A stretch of 64,000 nucleotides of DNA from Mesostigma viride (GCA_009746045.1 RPFO01001162.1:900478-964477), one strand, 5' to 3'; positions 1 to 12,946 are shown, counted from the first letter of the stretch. The notes: generated from the sequence alone by a model not told the origin. Made by a program: numbers and translations.

Positions 1-297
1 GTGGCGTGGCAGGTGGCGTGGCAGGTGGCGTGGCAGGTGGCGTGGCAGGTGGCGTGGCAGGTGGCGTGGCAGGTGGCGTGGCAGGTGGCGTGGCAGGTGG
101 CGTGGCAGGTGGCGTGGCAGGTGGCGTGGCAGGTGGCGTGGCAGGTGGCGTGGCAGGTGGCGTGGCAGGTGGCGTGGCAGGTGGCGTGGCAGGTGGCGTG
201 GCAGGTGGCGTGGCAGGTGGCGTGGCAGGTGGCGTGGCAGGTGGCGTGGCAGGTGGCGTGGCAGGTGGCGTGGCAGGTGGCGTGGCAGGTGGCGTGG
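1..297. repeat. 12-bp minisatellite (GTGGCGTGGCAG)n, cut by the window edge
   Basis: About 25 near-perfect head-to-tail copies of the 12-mer GTGGCGTGGCAG run from base 1 to about 297. The period is a multiple of 3, so long repetitive ORFs (AWQV or GGVA units) are open in more than one frame. They have no unique sequence and I do not read them as genes. The left end of the array lies outside the window. Confidence 0.95.
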
Positions 298-760
298 ATG
301 TCCCTGCAAGATACCAAGGAATCCTGGCCACTGCCCTCAATGTTGGTGTTGTTGTGGTCACAACACCAAGAAGGGAAACGCGCCATGTGCTGCACTGGCG
401 TATCCTCGCAGGTTTCGCGTGCAAGGACCGTGTGTTTTGTGCAAGTTGGCCGCGACGGCTGCTTGGCCTTATACTTATGCCCCGTGGCACCCACTCCCGA
501 ATTCCCCGTCCAATTGAGCGATAGGTGTCAGGTTTTTTTTTAGCTCTCGTGCTGCCTAGTGCTGCCTGGCTCACCTGCCCGCAACCCTGCCCTGGGCAGA
601 GCTGGTCAGATATCACGCAGGCACGCGCCTTTCCGGCTGTGCTGCGTAGGCTTAATCGCGGCGGATGCCTTGTGCCACCACCCGGCTACTTATCCACCGT
701 AGGGTTGCGTGCTTACAGTTGCGTGCTTTGTTTTCTAACCTGCTATGGCTCGCTGTCAAC

Positions 761-934
761 TGCCACCATGGGTGCGTGCCACGTCATGCTGCCACCATGG
801 GTGCGTGCCACGTCATGCTGCCACCATGGGTGCGTGCCACGTCATGCTGCCACCATGGGTGCGTGCCACGTCATGCTGCCACCATGGGTGCGTGCCACGT
901 CATGCTGCCACCATGGGTGCGTGCCACGTCATGG
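761..934 (+). repeat. 29-bp minisatellite, six copies, in the intron before the peroxiredoxin exon
   Basis: Six exact copies of a 29-bp unit start at 761, 790, 819, 848, 877 and 906. Each unit contains GCCACCATGGG. The array ends 9 bp before the acceptor AG (942-943) of the peroxiredoxin exon, so it lies in intron sequence and replaces any clear polypyrimidine tract. In the rest of the interval 298-760 I see no gene. Confidence 0.9.
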
Positions 935-943
935 GCGCCGCAG

Positions 944-1292
944 ATTCTGCGCGTGATCGACTCCCTGCAGTTGGCCGTCAACCACAGCGTGGCCACCCCC
1001 GTCGACTGGCAGCCTGGCGACAGCTGCATGATCCTGCCCACCGTCTCGGCGGAGGATGCCGTCACCAAGTTCCCTAAAGGCTTCACCGTCGCAGCGCTGC
1101 CGTCAGGTGAGTGGCCGCAGGAGCCCTATTCGCACTTTACCAAGCAAAGAGCGCAAACTTTGTTGTGTACTTCAGCTCTACGCAGGACCCAAGAGTGTGG
1201 TCCGGTCACCTCGACCCTTTGGTTTGTCGCAGGAACCAATTTCCCTTGCGGCGTGGAGCCCGGGGCATGTGTCCACGAGGCCCTCTGGGTGA
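944..1292 (+). CDS. 1-Cys peroxiredoxin (PRDX6-type), last two exons only
   Basis: Two exons encode the C-terminal domain of a 1-Cys peroxiredoxin, a thiol peroxidase that reduces hydrogen peroxide and lipid hydroperoxides. Exon A, 944-1106, reads ILRVIDSLQL, then VATPVDWQPGDSCMILPTVS and FPKGF..LPSG. This is the Prx6 pattern in which the ATPADW and PxGD blocks precede the C-terminal FPKG motif. The donor GTGAGT follows at 1107 in phase 1. Exon B starts at 1186 after GCAG, continues the frame as G-PKSVVRSPRPF where the family has GKKYLRYTPQP, and ends at the TGA at 1290-1292. The catalytic PVCTTE region would lie on upstream exons, which I do not find in 298-943, so the gene is partial here. 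The domain call is firm; exon B rests on a short match. Confidence 0.8.
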
Positions 1293-1337
1293 CATGTGTT
1301 GTCCACCATGCTTACTGTGTCATGTCGTATCTGGTTG

Positions 1338-1343
1338 AATAAA
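1338..1343 (+). terminator. AATAAA polyadenylation-type signal after the peroxiredoxin stop
   Basis: AATAAA lies 46 bases after the stop at 1292, a normal distance for a eukaryotic cleavage signal. It is a short motif and could be chance. Confidence 0.35.
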
Positions 1344-1606
1344 GCTGTCGGTAAAGCTGTGAACCATAGTCAGGGGAAAGTGAACTCAGCTTTGCTTTTA
1401 CGCTCACCCTATTCCTGTAGCTTCTGTTAGGAATACCCTGCAAAGGTGTCTGGTACGGCCTGTTTGCCCACATGTTTGGGTATGATGCGGTCTTTGCTAT
1501 CGGTGCAGCTACACGTGAACCGCACACATCATTTGCCGGTTGCCCTCATCACGGTATGTTGTCGAGGCAAGCATCCCCCCCAAGATCCCCATGGGGCCAT
1601 GGGTAA

Positions 1607-1688
1607 TAAGACCCGCATGCCTGAGGAGCGATGAAAGAGTTTTTTGTTAAGACCCGCATGCCTGAGGAGCGATGAAAGAGTTTTTTGT
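1607..1688. repeat. 41-bp exact tandem duplication
   Basis: The 41 bases at 1607-1647 (starting TAAGACCCGCATGCC and ending GTTTTTTGT) are repeated exactly at 1648-1688. Apart from a short (GT)n run at about 2243-2260, I recognise nothing else between 1344 and 2475. Confidence 0.9.
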
Positions 1689-2475
1689 AGGCTCAGGGAG
1701 CAAATGGCTGACGAGTGATCGTAAGTTCCGGTACTTACTGTGTGGATCTTCTAATATAATGAGCTGGCTCCGAGCAACTTGGTATTTTCTTTGACCATGA
1801 AAATTTGGCATCGTAGGATAAATGACAGTGAAAGGGGCGTCTCTAATCATGATGTAGTCCTTGCCAACCCATCGAGCATTTTGAATGCCTATTGTATAGA
1901 TCAGATAATTTATGTGCTAATGCCACAGATGCTCGTGCGTATGGACGTGCATGTTCATTGCTTCCTCATGGGCACCTTCAGGCAAGCCTTACATCCGGAG
2001 GACTCCGCAGCCCAACGTGGATGCCAAGAAGGGCCTCGCTCGCTTCCCAAAGGAGACCCCGTGGGTGATCGGCGTCGCGGCGGCTGTCGGCGTGTTTGCG
2101 GCCGCCTTGTTCCGGAAGCAATGAAGAGGATCATGTGTTCCCCGAGACAGCCAATAATATAGTAGGATAGACACACACGTGTTCCAGTACACCCCAGTTC
2201 ACTAGGCATGGACAGGCCCCAAATTGTGTCCTGTCATGGGCTCTGTGTGTGTGTGTGTGTTATTTGCTCCTGAATAGTGGAGGGAATAGAACCTGCATTA
2301 AGAATACATGTTAAAAATGTTTCAAGTTTTATGTATTTATTTTATTGCAAACTCAGCCCTAGTAGGGAGATTTCAAGTGGAGAATACGTATATAGCCGTA
2401 TCATGCACTCTACAGTAGCCCTACTAGCCACGAGATGTATTCTGATTAGCCCTGAGCACGAGATATATAGCCATG

Positions 2476-2940
2476 GCTGATGGCGGCGCCCATAACTTTC
2501 ACGCTTGGGCTCCGAATTTTGCCGCGACTATCACAATCGCTTTGTCCCTCTAAGATGCACACGCTGCTATACTTTCCTGAGGCTATTACACAATATTTAT
2601 GGCGAGGACCTCGACGCAGCGTGCAGCCTGGCGGCTGCGCTGAGCCCTGAAGCTACGCGCCTCCCAGCCCAAAAGGCAGTGCGGTGCCCGTTGTAATCAA
2701 GTCGTAGTGGTCTACTCGGCTCCTCCTGCGGCCTCGCCATTGGCATCGCCTGAACCCAAACGCATGCAGTCGCCCTGAAGAATTCTTTCGGTTAACCGCG
2801 CTGGCAAGCGGGCGTCATTGACTATTGACTCCCTTGGCTATGTGATACAAACCCCGGCCGGAACAAGTCATGGATGACATGTTTTTCGGGACGTACGCCT
2901 CGCACTGTGCAAGCACCTCCACCACCTGAACCCAGACCTG
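2476..2940 (+). mobile_element. Degenerate 5' part of an ORF1-type LINE
   Basis: The start (GGCTGATGGCGG...GCTCCGAATTTTG) matches the 5' UTR of the better LINE copies at 12581 and 22712. The stretch near 2880-2925 (TTTTTCGGGACGTACGCCTC) matches the ORF1 region near 51515-51540 of the copy at 51256-53094. No long frame is open. It is an old fragment in + orientation, directly followed by a LINE ORF2 tail in the same orientation. Confidence 0.6.
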
Positions 2941-2969
2941 AACCCAGTGTGTGAGCGACGCAAGCGCGC

Positions 2970-3633
2970 ATTCTGTTCAAGGCCCTTGTCCTCAGCATCC
3001 TCCGTTACGGCTGCGAGGCGTGGACCCTGGACCAGGCGCTGAGCCAGCAGCTTGACGGCAACGTCACTCGAATGCTCCGTCATATCCTCGGCGTCCGCTA
3101 CCAAGAACGCCGCACCCGGCCGGCCGAGCTCTACTGCGAGCTCCCTCTTGTCACCAATACCATCCGACACCGCCGCCTCCTCTTTCCCGGCCATCATGCC
3201 CGCACAGACCAGGTGAATACCGATGTGGGCCCTGCCAGGGGGCTTAAGACGGGCCAACCAGGTAGACACCTAGCTCCTCCTTAGGCAGGGTCCCCTTGTC
3301 CCATCGCAACCCACTGGCAAACTTGCGCGCGCCGGGCACCGGCGCGGCGCGACCCGGACCTATGTGACACAACTGCTTGAAGATGCAGGGCTTCTGGGAC
3401 TATCCGTACTCCGCGCCCGCATGATTGACAAGGAGAAATGGGCTGCCATCTGCGATAAGCACCTTCCTGAGGGGTATGCTCCTGTTTTCTCCCCACGGGC
3501 CCCGCGGCCCGTTGCTAGCCAGGGTAGAAGTCCGCAGGTGGAGGTTATTGGTCATGAGGATAGCCGCTACACTACCGCCTCGTCTGCCATTGCAGTAGAG
3601 GACAGCTCGGATGAGGATTATATCCCCATCTAG
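2970..3633 (+). pseudogene. Non-LTR retrotransposon ORF2, C-terminal remnant
   Basis: Two adjacent frames give the typical tail of an APE-type LINE ORF2. At about 2970-3284 it reads FKALVLSILRYGCEAWTLDQ, then RMLRHILGVRY, ELPLVTNTIRHRRLLFPGHH and a stop. At 3364-3633 another frame reads VTQLLEDAGL, then DKEKWAAICDKHL and ends EDYIPI-stop. The LRYGCEAW...RMLRHILG...RRLLFxGHH order is what follows the RT domain in these elements. A related tail lies at 62155-62700. The RT and endonuclease parts are missing, so this is a dead fragment. Confidence 0.7.
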
Positions 3634-3749
3634 TGCTTAACGGTTGGGGGATGATGCAGACGATATTTTGTTTAAACTTTTGTGTAATTATTTTTCTAAT
3701 GAGATTAGCATAGTACTCCGTGGCATGCCTTTGCGCATTCAACACGCAA

Positions 3750-5786
<2,037 letters not shown>

Positions 5787-6360
5787 CTGAACCCACCTCC
5801 ATCTGCCGAGCGGCTGCATGCTCGGTTTCCCACCCTAGGGTGCAATCAGGTCGCCCAGGGAGCATTAAGACGCTGTTGGCGTCATCCGCTCAACCCCTCT
5901 TACTGACTCAGATACATTATCGGATATGCAGCTAGGATAAGCAGTGTTGGTCGCGGACATTAATTGTCAAAGACTACGACCCCTCAACTGCATGTGGGTC
6001 CTAGGAAATATAAAAAGCATGGTACCAGATCTATGGCAATGGTGACGCTGCAGTTCCACCACTTCGTCGTGTTAATTATGTCGAGTAAGGGTCGCACTGC
6101 ACATGTGGAGTGACCATGTCAAAAGTCGTCCTTTATCATGCATTATAAATGCGGGAAGTCGCATACAGAAACGACATTGGCAGTCAAACTCTCATCCCGA
6201 CATATTTCTAGGCTAGCCCTGGTGGTTTCGCAGAGTGACCCTTACCGATTTCGGCGCTGAAGACCATTTTTCGCGCTCCCGTGCGTTCATAACGTCACGC
6301 TGCAAGTCGACCCTTGAATTGTTCTTGTGTGTCAATTTTTCGTTCCTCTGTTCGTGACAG

Positions 6361-9300
6361 GAGGGTGGGAAGCAGAAGCTGGATCGCCTATTCGAAATCT
6401 CCAAGGGCGCCAATGCCGAAGATCAGGCGGTAGCAGATCGGACGCTTGGGCAGGCGCTTCTGGATGTTTGGAATTTCAACAGGCTGTACTTGCACGGCGT
6501 CGTGAAGCAGGGCAAAGGGCATTTTATTCCCGACGGCCATTACACGAACCTGCTGACGTACATCCTGCCGGCCACCAAACAATCAGTCGGGAGGGAAGGG
6601 AATGTGGAGGGGAGTAAGGAGGATAAGGGGGAGGTGAGGGAGGAAGAAGGCGACCGGAAAAAAAACAAGGCCCAACCTTCCCAAATTTCAAATTACAATC
6701 GAGTTCTGGCGAACACCTTCCTGCGCCTCACAAAGGCCAGGCCGGATGATGAGAATTCAGTCACACCAGCTTCTGAGGAGACTATGACTCTCAGATGCCG
6801 GTTCGCTAACGCCGAGGGCACCAAGAAGGGGCAAAAGGTGTCCTGGACGGCTGTTAGGAACCTGGCGTCGTTTCCGATTATGGACGCTGTGTGTGAATGC
6901 ATCATGAGTGGGGAGGTAACTTGGGCCCGAAAAGCTGTCAAAGTTGGTGGAGTTGGCCAAGGACGTACTTGAGTGCGTTCGCCAATTCATCCTTATTAAG
7001 TTTCAGGAAAAGCCCGACTTGGATGGCGAATGTAAGGGGGGGGGTGATCTGGAGTACAAGGCTTCTCGCTTATTTGAAGAGGTGTTCGGCTCAGTACGAC
7101 TACTTAACCGGATGCCAAGGAACAAGGACATCGTCGATCGATTCCTGGCATTTTGGGAGAAGGCCGTCATCATCACGCGCAATGTCGCCTACCTCTTAAA
7201 GTCCGAAGGTTTAGTTTATTCCAAATTATATGAAGCAAGACTGCCAATCACCTAAGGATTCCGAGAAAGGATCTGATGGCTGGCACCATCGATCTAGTGG
7301 ATCTCCTCGACAGAACCGCTCCGAACTTCAGCATGAAGGGTTCGCAGGGCCTTCTGGACAAGGACTTGTATCTCCACTATCAAAAAAAGATGGAAGGAGG
7401 GGAAGGGAAGGTGGTTGAGGCGAAGGAGAAAGTTGCAGGGAAAGGGGGGGAGAAGGTGGAAGAGAAAAGTGCTGAGCCGATTGAGTATAACTGGCGCTTC
7501 ATTTCCTGGGATCAGATGACCGTCTGGTATTCTTCTCATAGTCTCCCTAAAGGCGGCCCTGACAGGAAGAAGGCATTTGTGAGGAGGGTGGCGGCGGAGG
7601 TGGCGGTGGGCGACGGTGAGGGCTTCCCATCCACTTTCGCAAGGCAAGATGATGGCCTGACGCCATTATACCGTGCTGTAGAATCCTGAATTTGGATGGT
7701 GAGTTCGGCCGCAAGTGGACGTCCTTCAAGGACTTCTGGTGGGACGACCCTGACCTCTTTATCATGCCTCCAAAAAAGACAACTGTCGAACGCAATTCCG
7801 GTTACCACAAGAAGCTTATCGAGCTAGCGACGCAGTTTTTCGAGGAGTTGAGTCCATCGTGGTCGTTTTTGGCGGAAAGAAGTCATTGGATGGCTTCGAA
7901 GACTTACTGGTTCGGATGGGGAAGATGCCTGACGTCTCGTGTGGTCCGTCATTGGCGAAGAAGAGGAAGGCTGAGGATGACGCGGAAGGGGATTCGGATG
8001 GGGACGAGGGAGGCGAGGGACAGGGTGGAAAGGAAGGAGGGTCGACTCGCAGAGCGACGTCTAAGGGGGGAGAGAAGTCGTCACCGCAGAAGACGCGGGA
8101 CAAAGGGAAGGGTGGGCAGGGGCCGTCTGTCCAGCCGCAGCCCGCGAGTCACACGCTTCCAAAAAGCCCCGAAAGGCAGTTGTTCACATCTCGGACGACG
8201 AAGATGAAGCTGAGCCTGGCGCTTCTGCCCGGCCTGTCGCTCCTGCCGCGCCTATACGCGCGTTTCAAAGATTCCCAAGAAAGAGCTTCGAAGGCATGCA
8301 GCCAGTCGAGTCATCATCATCCTCCTCCGAGGAGGAGGAGGAGGAGGAGGGGGACGAGGGGGAGGAGGGGACGAGGGGAGGAGGGGACGAGGGGGAGGAG
8401 GGGGACGAGGGGAGGAGGAGGAGGAGGAGGAGGAGGAGGAGGAGGAGGAGGAGGAGGAGGAGGAGGAGGAGGAGGAGGATCGAGGAGGAGGAGGAGGAGG
8501 AGGAGGAGGAGGAGGAGGAGGAGGAGGAGGAGGAGGAGGAGGAGGAGGAGGAGGAGGAGGAGGAGGAGGAGGAGGAGGAGAGAGAGGAGGAGGAGGAGGA
8601 GGAGGAGGAGGAGGAGGAGGAGGAGGAGGAGGAGGAGGAGGAGGAGGAGGAGGAGGAGGAGGAGGAGGAGGAGGAGGAGGAGGAGGAGGAGGAGGAGGAG
8701 GAGGAGGAGGAGGAGGAGGAGGAGGAGGAGGAGGAGGAGGAGGAGGAGGAGGAGGAGGAGGAGGAGGAGGAGGAGGAGGAGGAGGAGGAGGAGGAGGAGG
8801 AGGAGGAGGAGGAGGAGGAGGAGGAGGAGGAGGAGGAGGAGGAGGAGGAGGAGGAGGAGGAGGAGGAGGAGGAGGAGGAGGAGGAGGAGGAGGAGGAGAG
8901 AGGAGGAGGAGGAGGAGGAGGAGGAGGAGGAGGAGGAGGAGGAGGAGGAGGAGGAGGAGGAGGAGGAGGAGGAGGAGGAGGAGGAGGAGGAGGAGGAGGA
9001 GGAGGAGGAGGAGGAGGAGGAGGAGGAGGAGGAGGAGGAGGAGGAGGAGGAGGAGGAGGAGGAGGAGGAGGAGGAGGAGGAGGAGGAGGAGGAGGAGGAG
9101 GAGGAGGAGGAGGAGGAGGAGGAGGAGGAGGAGGAGGAGGAGGAGGAGGAGGAGGAGGAGGAGGAGGAGGAGGAGGAGGAGGAGGAGGAGGAGGAGGAGG
9201 AGGAGGAGGAGGAGGAGGAGGAGGAGGAGGAGGAGGAGGAGGAGGAGGAGGAGGAGGAAGAGGAGGAGGAGGAGGAAGAGGGGGAGGAGGAGGAGGAGGA

Positions 9301-9500
9301 GGGGGATGACGACGAGGAGGAGGAAGATGGAGGGAGGCGAAGGGGTGATGGAAGGGCAAGGGGTGGAGGGGCAGGAGGGTCAACTCGCAGAGCGACGTCT
9401 GAGGGGAGGAAGAAGCCTGCCGCGCCCTCCAAGTCTTCCGGCTCGTCTCGACCCAGGCAAGACAGCTGCTACTCGAGCTCAGAAAGGAATAACAAAGGGT
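6361..9500 (+). pseudogene. Broken copy of the penultimate exon of the giant element's large gene
   Basis: The exon starts after TTCGTGACAG at 6360 and parallels 41109-43080 plus 49889-50314. Compared with that copy it has an extra AACT near 6920, about 30 inserted bases near 7210-7240, extra bases near 7668 and an enormously expanded GAG run (8325-9300). Each interrupts the frame. Where the other copy is one G short (41780-41786 and 42164-42169) this copy has the extra base and stays open, so the two copies are broken at different places. Recognisable blocks include the SYN-type FEEVFG and NKDIVDRFLAFWEKAV blocks, LLDKDLYLHYQKKM and SWDQMTVWYSSHSLPKGGPD. Function is unknown. Confidence 0.7.
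8325..9300. repeat. (GAG/GGA)n triplet expansion, about 0.97 kb, inside an exon copy
   Basis: An almost pure GAG trinucleotide run lies in the acidic region of the duplicated exon. In the other copy the same place (49915-50120) is about 0.2 kb. Because the repeat is a triplet it codes for poly-E, poly-R or poly-G according to frame. Small phase changes (near 8480, 8580, 8898, 9260) switch between them. Confidence 0.9.
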
Positions 9501-9721
9501 GAGGAAATCGCTGTTTTGGTCGTGGCATGTATCCTGAATTTTTTTTTTTATTCGTTTGCAATCTATCTACGTTGACTTTAGTCCGTCGTTGATGTGCCGA
9601 TTGGTTACGCGCAGGTAATGATGTGGTGCGGGCGAACGCTGCGGTGGGCTTCGGTCCTGCAGCTAAACTTGCTGGTCAGTCTGAAGGGGTGGAAGCGAAT
9701 GCGCAGAGCCAAGAGCCTTAT

Positions 9722-11420
9722 CCCCTAAATGGGCAGAAATACTGCCGATGCATCGGCTGTAACTTCACAATTTTGCAAACCAGATGCCATCCAACCCACC
9801 CATATCCAATGGCTGTCCTTGGGGGCCAAGCATGTCCATGAGTTGCCCTTCGGGTTGGTATATCACAACCTTACATATATGCAGGGTAGGCCATGTATAA
9901 CTGCCGTCAAAGTCAGGGGGGTCAAGACGAGCGTTTTCATTTTTGGTAGAATGTGCATTTTGAATTATGTTGTAAGAGCTAGGCACCTACCACTTCAGGG
10001 ATGATAAACAATTAGTTGCTGAACAGTTTGAGCCATTGGGGTCATCATGTGGGTGGGTATACCAGCAGTTACACCCAGTACAGCCCATAGGGGTACCGTT
10101 GGTAAAAAGCAACCAAGGGGTAGGGGTGGGCATACTACCTACTAATACCTACTAAAAATGTCCCCCAACCATGCCACACAATACATTTCCCTTCCACAAT
10201 GATGGGGAAACATAACTGCATCATCACACTGCCCTTACATGGCACCTATGTGCAGGTGCCACCTTGTCCATGCACGTAGGTAACGTGGTACGGATACCCT
10301 ACGCAAGGCACGCATTCTAGGAGGCAGCCACAAACAAACTAGTGATTTTAAGCCTATTTCAGCTTGCCCTAGCAAGGATAAACTAGGCCTAAGCTGCTAT
10401 AGCCTGCCAGGTGATGGCCAGCACACCTGGTGGCACATGCTGACAATGGGAAGCTTCCACTCACCGGGTACATGGTTGATGATGCCACAGAGACCAGCCA
10501 ACTGCCTCACACTCATGCAATATGTGTGTGGGAAATGTATAACAAACATATATGGAGGTATTCAAACCCATACAGCCTCTAAAACTTATCACCATCACAC
10601 TATGGCAGGTCAACTGACTGAGGGAAGCATCTAAGAATGGTGTTTTAGGAAGGGGCCAGGCCATGGTCAAGAAAGAGCATGAATAATACAAAAAGAATGT
10701 GCTACACAAGCTAGAACGTATATATAAACGTCAAACATCGACAAGAAAACGATAACTCAGCTTTACCTGGCATGGCTGGCATTACCTTGGCCCAGGCGGT
10801 GGCCGCAAAATGGCGCATTTCGGCACACCAAAGTTGTGCAGCATGGTCGCTAGATTCGACGATTTCTGGCCACCCTTGCACGTTTACGACTAAAAATCAT
10901 CATAAAAAGTAAAAAGAAACCGATGTATCCTTTAAAATACGCCGGAAAGGTATTGCTGTCAACGTTTCTATCGTCCGGCCTGATCGCAGTTTTTTCCAGC
11001 AAGAACGCTGCCGACACCTATCAAATGGCATTCCCGCGAACCAAAAATTGGCCTGTATCGTCTTTAGGACGTATAAAATCAATTCCCTGAGTTTGGTCAG
11101 AAAATTCGAACGGAAACGTAAATGCCATGCGTGGGCGCAAGCCGCCATGGCCAGGTCGTCGTTTTCCGGAATGCACGTTGTACGTGAAAAAGTACCCTGA
11201 CCCCTTGTACTTTGACCGGCCAGAACACCTCTATAACTTTGTCAGAAGTATGCAAACCATAGTACCATGCTGTGAGGAAAATTATAAACTTTCGATCTTC
11301 TCAGCTAAACGTTTCCTAATTCTCAATAGTTTTCGCGGCATTTGGTCCCCCGAGAAGGGGCCGACGTGTCGGCTGTAACTCAGTTTTAGGCGGAAAATCG
11401 GCAGCCAGACCATTTAGGGG
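9722..11420. mobile_element. Non-autonomous TTAA-type DNA element, copy A (TTAT duplication)
   Basis: The ends are CCCCTAAATGG (9722-9732) and its reverse complement (11410-11420). TTAT flanks both sides (9718-9721, 11421-11424). The uninterrupted paralogous site at 50525-50545 reads GAGCCTTATGAGAAGCC with a single TTAT, which proves the boundaries. The element is 1,699 bp and encodes no transposase that I can see. It shares its whole length, inverted, with copy B at 29805-37862, and a central part with copy C at 54672-56391. The size of the duplication, its sequence and the CCC start fit piggyBac-like elements, but without a transposase that is an inference. Confidence 0.85.
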
Positions 11421-11860
11421 TTATGAGAAGCCTACGCTGCACATGGATGAGACTTATCAGACGGGGAACAGAAACACGGAGCACCGGAGTGCTTCTGGAT
11501 TGATGGGTGGGCCGAGAACACCATGAGAAAGGCCAATGCGAGTAGGGAAAAGCAAAAGTACTCCAAGTTACAGGAGGTGAAGTTGTACGGGCAGGTAGGT
11601 GGATACGATCGGAAATGGAGGGACGTTTGCATGAAGTTTTTTCCAGAAGAGACAGAGGGCGGAAAGTTGCATAGGGGCAAGTTCTGGATGCCTTTGGACT
11701 ACACCACTTGTATGTGAAGAGGGTGGTGACTCTGATGGACGGAAAGAGTTGGAATGATGTGGCGAAGTGGGCACCTGCAATGACCATCGATGCAAAGAGG
11801 AAGAAGTCCAAAACAGAACAGCAGAAAGCGGAAGCAGAAGCAAGGAGTGCTCAAGAATAA
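11421..11860 (+). pseudogene. Last-exon copy of the large gene, C-terminal part, duplicated element
   Basis: This parallels 50535-50961. It reads AENTMRKANASREKQKYSKL, then YDRKWRDVCMKFFPEETEGG and KFWMPLDY. Here the WIDGWAENTMRK junction near 11497-11525 is in frame, whereas the other copy is one base out. A short insertion near 11703 and others near the end break the frame again. The 5' part of this exon is at about 9617-9717, separated from it by element A. Confidence 0.7.
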
Positions 11861-12211
11861 GAAGTGACGTTCGAAGACTTTATTTTATGTTGGACGAGTC
11901 TTAAGTAAATTCAGTCGAGTCTGTCTCAAGTGCGACGAATGTATCCATGATATTCTTCAATGAAACCATGCAATTTCACACTAATGTAAAGTTTTTATGT
12001 CACACGAGACTTACAATGAGATAAATACCCACAAATTGTAATATTTACGTGAAATTTATACATTCGCAAGCCAAAATTCAAGATTTTTGCCTCAAAATTG
12101 AAGGAAAAGTGTCACACACTTGGCTTGGACCGCGGAACATTTGAAGTGGGCCCGGCCGGTAGGCATATAGTTTGTGTGCAAGATAATAAGCTCGAGGCCT
12201 CACCTGAGGCC

Positions 12212-12498
12212 CATTAATTAATTAATTAAGAACATAGCTCCGTGGGGAGCATATGTAACACATAGCCCGGCCTGAGAAAGGCGGGCATCTATGGGTTTTT
12301 AATGCAGTCAGGGCTACAACCTGCAGGTGTAGGATGTAAACTATCACCTGCTCTGGGTGCACAAGGTGCACCTGCACCGCCATGATGGATCATTCATCCC
12401 GGCCGATCAAGCTCGCACAGGGTGGCTCAGTCGGGGAGGTGGCCTAGAATTAATTCAATTAATTAGACTCGTGCTCCCGTTGGGGAGTCACGGAGCAT
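12212..12498 (-). mobile_element. Two truncated antisense LINE 3' ends
   Basis: (TTAA)n tails at 12212-12229 and about 12452-12467 are each followed by antisense LINE 3' UTR: AGCTCCGTGGGGAGCATATG... in the first, and CTCGTGCTCCCGTTGGGGAG in the second. They are short dead copies of the LINE families at 44740-44928 and 22712-24694. A (GATG)n run follows at 12507-12531. From 12158 to 12211 I see nothing else. Confidence 0.6.
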
Positions 12499-12580
12499 TA
12501 ACCCCGATGGATGGATGGATGGATGGATGGGTGCAAACAGTCCTACCGGTCTAATCTATCTACAACAGCTATCTACATCT

Positions 12581-12921
12581 GCTGAGTCCAACGAGCCACG
12601 AGCCACGAGCCACGAGCGGACATGGCTGCGTACGGCGGAGCTCAGAAATTTTGCGTCTGAGCCCCAAATGCAGTCAGATCACTTGCAACCGATGCGTCTT
12701 TTCTAGGCACATCCGCTCTAGCATCGGTTACAGCTGTAACGCAGTATTGTGATGACCAGCCTGCAGCTATTACGCAAAGCACCACGGCGTCTTTCTACGA
12801 CGCACGCTGATATATTTTCCCGACGCCATTACGCAATATTATGGCGAGCAAATGCTCCTCGACGCAACGCAGCCTGGCGGATGCGCTCGGCCATGAAAAT
12901 ACGTCTGCAGCTCCGGCTGCA
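12581..12921 (+). mobile_element. ORF1-only LINE, 5' part, split by the 38-kb element
   Basis: The LINE 5' UTR starts at 12581 after the TSD TATCTACATCT (12570-12580). It contains the repeated GAGCCACGA motif, then GGCGGAGCTCAGAAATTTTG and GACGCAACGCAGCCTGGCGG. It breaks off at CTCCGGCTGCA (12921) and resumes at 51252/51256 with TGCAGCTTCGCC. An uninterrupted paralogue in antisense at 53158-54110 reads straight through this junction, so the two halves are one 2.2-kb element. Confidence 0.85.
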
Positions 12922-12946
12922 GGCCGGGCCCACTTCGAATGTTCCG
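12922..12946 (+). repeat. Left terminal inverted repeat of the 38-kb element
   Basis: This 25-bp sequence beginning GGCCGGGCCC has its exact reverse complement at 51227-51251. It is followed by a two-copy 61-bp subterminal repeat (12951-13011, 13012-13072), each copy starting GTGTGACACTTTT and continuing CGTCGTTTTTTTAA. A related GTGTCACAC lies just inside the right end (about 51203-51211). Confidence 0.9.

Larger units (their letters stand above)
5985..12157 (+). mobile_element. 5'-truncated second copy of the 38-kb TIR element (3' half)
   Basis: From about 5985 to 12157 the sequence is collinear with 40765-43080 plus 49889-51251 of the 38-kb element. It covers the end of one intron, the long penultimate exon, the last intron, the last exon and the 3' flank. 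It ends with CGGAACATTTGAAGTGGGCC and CGGCC at 12157, the same terminus as at 51251 with one mismatch in the TIR. It lacks the 6.8-kb insertion seen in the other copy but carries its own TTAA-type insertion (9722-11420). The left end of the element is absent, so it is truncated or rearranged. It is what lets both insertion sites be read as empty or filled. Confidence 0.85.

Noticed and set aside
7859-9502. Poly-R, poly-E, poly-G, poly-P and poly-S ORFs on both strands
   Set aside because: All are frames of one GAG triplet run. Only the frame continuing the flanking exon could be coding, and that copy is broken elsewhere.
10461-11148. Minus-strand ORFs of 82 codons in element A (also visible in copy B)
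   Set aside because: Similarity between copies is at DNA level and the related copy C is open in a different frame, so no protein is conserved.
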